A DNA stretch of 64,000 nt from Tolypocladium sp. Sup5 PDA-1 (Eukaryota > Ascomycota > Sordariomycetes > Hypocreales > Ophiocordycipitaceae). Shown one piece after another: positions 61,771-64,000 of the stretch. Each line of letters opens with the position of its first letter. Position 1 is the first letter of the stretch. The notes below the pieces were generated by a model. It was not told the origin of the DNA, searched no databases, and saw only the letters and a program-made list of their open reading frames with translations. The stretch lies in contig JPHH03000009.1 of NCBI GenBank assembly GCA_000750105.3, positions 62,001 to 126,000 of the forward strand. The letters run 5' to 3'. Position numbers and translations under genes: made by a program.

Positions 61771-64000
61771 CTAATACATATCGGACGTGTCAAAGTGGAT
61801 TTCCCCATCGGTAAATGCGAGCCTCTCCAAACGATCCAAATGCTGGTTTACCTGAGCGCAAGTCAATACCCAATCCTCATCGAGGGGGCTCTTGCTTGCG
61901 CTCCAATGGGTCCTCATGTCCCCGATGGCCATCTTTACCCAGTCCTGTGCTGTTGACACCATCTTTTCCATGTGCTTCTTGAACCAGTCGTCCCAGCATT
62001 TTCTCAGGTCTATGTTCTTGTTCGAGGCAGCATTGTACGCTTGAGAAGCACGCCGAAATTCCTCTCGTAGAAGCCTGTTGATATCCTTGAACTTGGGCCG
62101 GACGTACAGATGGTTGAGGTAGTTGAAGACGGAAATGGTGTTGCGAATCTTTTGCAGTGCGTATCGCGGGTTGTCATCTGCAACGTGTCCTGGCCATTCT
62201 GTCTTGGACGACATGGCCTTGCGCGCCCAGGCTCGAGCCTTGTCACTGTTGAGCTCTCTTGACAAGAGGACAAAATTTTGATGGTTCTCAGTGCTGCCGA
62301 GCGCCTCGGTGATGCGCATGGACGGATACTGGCTGTCCATACCACCAGGCAAAGGCGAAGCATTCTTCACAATGGGAAGCTTGAAACCCTTCAAGAAGAA
62401 GTCACAGTCGAGATCGCAATCACTGCCCTTTGCTGCCTCTTCGAAGAACATTGGAAGAGTCTGGTACTCGATGATGTGCTCGGTGGCGTATTCGTTACCA
62501 TCTGGCATGATATTTGTGTTCAATCTCGTATCGGAACAGTGTTGCTTAAAGGCAAAAAAGAGAGCATTGTCGTAGATGGAATTTTCTGCATCCCACGCGC
62601 CAGCGGATGGCCAGTCGTGCCTGTCCCAAGTGATAGCTCTCGAGGTGCCTCTACTATCTTCGCATTTGAAAGTCAATTGGTCGACCGAGCGCTCCTCGAG
62701 AGAGGACATTGCCGACGGCTAAGTTTATGCCATGTCAGCATACCTTCCCGCGGAGCAGTGCTTCAGTTGGCTCAGAGAAACGTAGCACAAGGGGAAGAGC
62801 GCTCTGAAGCTGCGGAGACGCAATGCTTACCGAAAGTCCTGGCTGCATGAGCACATCTCGTCGAGTAGCCCCGTGGAAGCCTCTCTGACTAGACGAGTAT
62901 GGCGCGTCTTCGTCGAAGTCGTCATAGCACAAGTTGTCGATGCCGCACAAGTTAGCATCGCAGATGACTGCCGTCTTGGATCTCTTAATGAGCTCCACGT
63001 AGACTTGCGGCTCGCACAAGATCATTTCTGCCGTCATCTCGGGGCCCTCTTGTTGGAAGGAAGGATATCTACTGGCGTCAGTGAGGAAAGACATGAGGGC
63101 ATAGGTCACCAGGACACCCGAGACGGTCTTGATGCTATCGTCCCAAGCCTTGCGTCGTGCCTTGTCGATCTCGCCCATGGAGGACTGCCAGGCAGTTCGC
63201 AAGATTGCAATCAACAGGGCCAACACTTTGTCCACCGGTAGATTACCGCCAAGTTGTGAATCGTCACGCCGAAGCGCTATCGCGGTTTCAGTCTCTTCAT
63301 GACGGAGGTCCCAGCCAGGATTGCCATCACGTTTCGCAGAGCGTCTCGAGTTCGGGCAAGTAGGCTGCTTGACCCAAGCCGCCATGGCGTCTCTGTAACC
63401 TTGAATCTCGTCCGAGTCCTTCGTCTCAACATCGTAGTTGACCGCGTCACAGCAATAGCTCCGAGAACCGGCGCCATTGCAGTGGCCCCCGAAGGCGTCC
63501 ATGGCTACGCGAACCTGGTCCTTCGGACACCCTGACCAGCAACGGGCGCCCTGACCAGCGGCGCCGAGATTGTCGTGCCAAGCGCAGTTACTCCATCTCC
63601 GCTTATCGTTGGACTCATCGCAGCAGTACTTTCGCTCCGACATCACCTCGTCATCCACGTTGGCACAGACGGCACCGCCACTCCCTGTGGAACTCTTGAC
63701 GAAGGTCATATTGTGCAGCGACCCTTCACCGCATTTGCCCTCGTTGCAGCGCGGGGCCGCAGCCCAGTCGCAGTTGCTGTATAGCTGCATGGACCGCAGC
63801 GGTGCACCGCCGCGAGTTTCGCCGACGGTGCAGCAGGCAGCTTGATAGCCAGTGTCGCAGTAGTCCCTGTTGGAGCCGACTTCGACCCACGGTAGAATCC
63901 CCAGCGACTGCGGACAAGCAGGGTCACAATCGCCGCCGCGCTCCGGCAGCTCGAACCAACCGCACATTGGCTGTATCTCTGATGCCGGGCAGCACAACCT
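61771..64000 (-). CDS. Subgroup-C-type GH18 chitinase, C-terminal part (5' truncated)
   Basis: Exon from beyond the right edge to 62744, intron 62743-62695 (49 bp, phase 0), last exon 62694-61771. At least 725 residues are visible. The visible N-terminal part is cysteine-rich (CCPASEIQPMCGWF, CDTGYQAACCTVG, CDWAAAPRCNEGKCGEG, KYCCDE, CNGAGSRSYCCDA), the repeated Cys pattern following the GH18 domain in large fungal subgroup C chitinases, which are related in layout to yeast killer-toxin alpha subunits. The C-terminal exon has HIIEYQTLPMFFEEAAKGSD and a helical end. The catalytic GH18 and LysM parts should lie outside the window, so the enzyme assignment rests on this tail. These proteins are secreted, and roles in mycoparasitism or self-wall remodelling are proposed. 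Confidence 0.65.

Noticed and set aside
1..64000. CRISPR arrays, bacterial operons, IS elements, rRNA
   Set aside because: Introns and fungal families show a eukaryotic nuclear locus; no spaced short repeats or rRNA motifs were seen.
1..64000. tRNA genes
   Set aside because: Intergenic stretches were checked for A- and B-box-like words and acceptor pairing; none gave a convincing cloverleaf by eye. A tRNAscan run would be decisive.
1..64000. PKS, NRPS or terpene biosynthetic cluster
   Set aside because: Despite MFS pumps, C6 regulators and a beta-lactamase-fold enzyme, no backbone synthase motif was found.

Overview
The window is nuclear DNA from a filamentous ascomycete, most likely a sordariomycete and plausibly hypocrealean. 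Genes are split by short GT-AG introns (about 42-102 bp, often with a CTAAC/CTGAC-type branch site). Coding DNA is GC-rich, and the content is typically fungal: Zn2Cys6 regulators, MFS transporters, a xylitol dehydrogenase, an HsbA-type wall protein, a subgroup-C-like chitinase, APH-fold proteins and a Tc1-type transposon. Species cannot be fixed from the sequence. All exon structures were read by eye from splice signals, frame and remembered family conservation; no alignment was run.

Layout. 0-4.1 kb: 3' end of a Zn2Cys6-type regulator and a DHA-type MFS efflux pump. 4.4-5.6 kb: 2EXR/F-box-like protein with an acidic tail. 5.9-12.3 kb: a compact accessory group of a class III aminotransferase and a divergent monocarboxylate-type MFS transporter, followed convergently by a complete Zn2Cys6 factor; an identical 9-bp word occurs twice in the shared promoter and twice in front of the regulator. 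13.8-28.6 kb: mostly housekeeping genes: mitochondrial GTP:AMP phosphotransferase, KDEL-receptor-like protein with an acidic tail, LicD/Mnn4-like protein, probable inner kinetochore (Ame1/CENP-U-like) protein, NudC, Tfb3/MAT1, an AP180-type endocytic adaptor and an F-box protein. 29.7-32.2 kb: a CCCH + RING-IBR-RING gene that looks broken, divergent from mitochondrial aspartyl-tRNA synthetase; then Utp11 and a conserved proline-rich protein.

38.4-44.3 kb: an intact Tc1/mariner DD34E element with 29-bp perfect inverted repeats and TA duplication, a gene-poor stretch with a protein-kinase relic, and a membrane-anchored hypothetical gene carrying apparent nonsense and frameshift lesions. 44.9-64 kb: secreted beta-lactamase-fold hydrolase, a frameshifted coiled-coil gene, an APH-fold gene lacking the catalytic Asp, an orphan broken ORF, a Cmc1-type protein, a tandem array of four TATA-bearing ~95-bp repeats directly upstream of an HsbA gene, a MARVEL-like membrane protein, xylitol dehydrogenase, a second APH-fold gene (also HxGL, plus a premature stop), a hypothetical protein, and the C-terminal part of a chitinase running off the window end.

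The most noteworthy signals are the repeated promoter array before HsbA, the shared motif of the aminotransferase/MFS/regulator group, the intact transposon, and a concentration of damaged genes between about 29 and 59 kb. Some of the single-base frameshifts could be assembly errors rather than biology.
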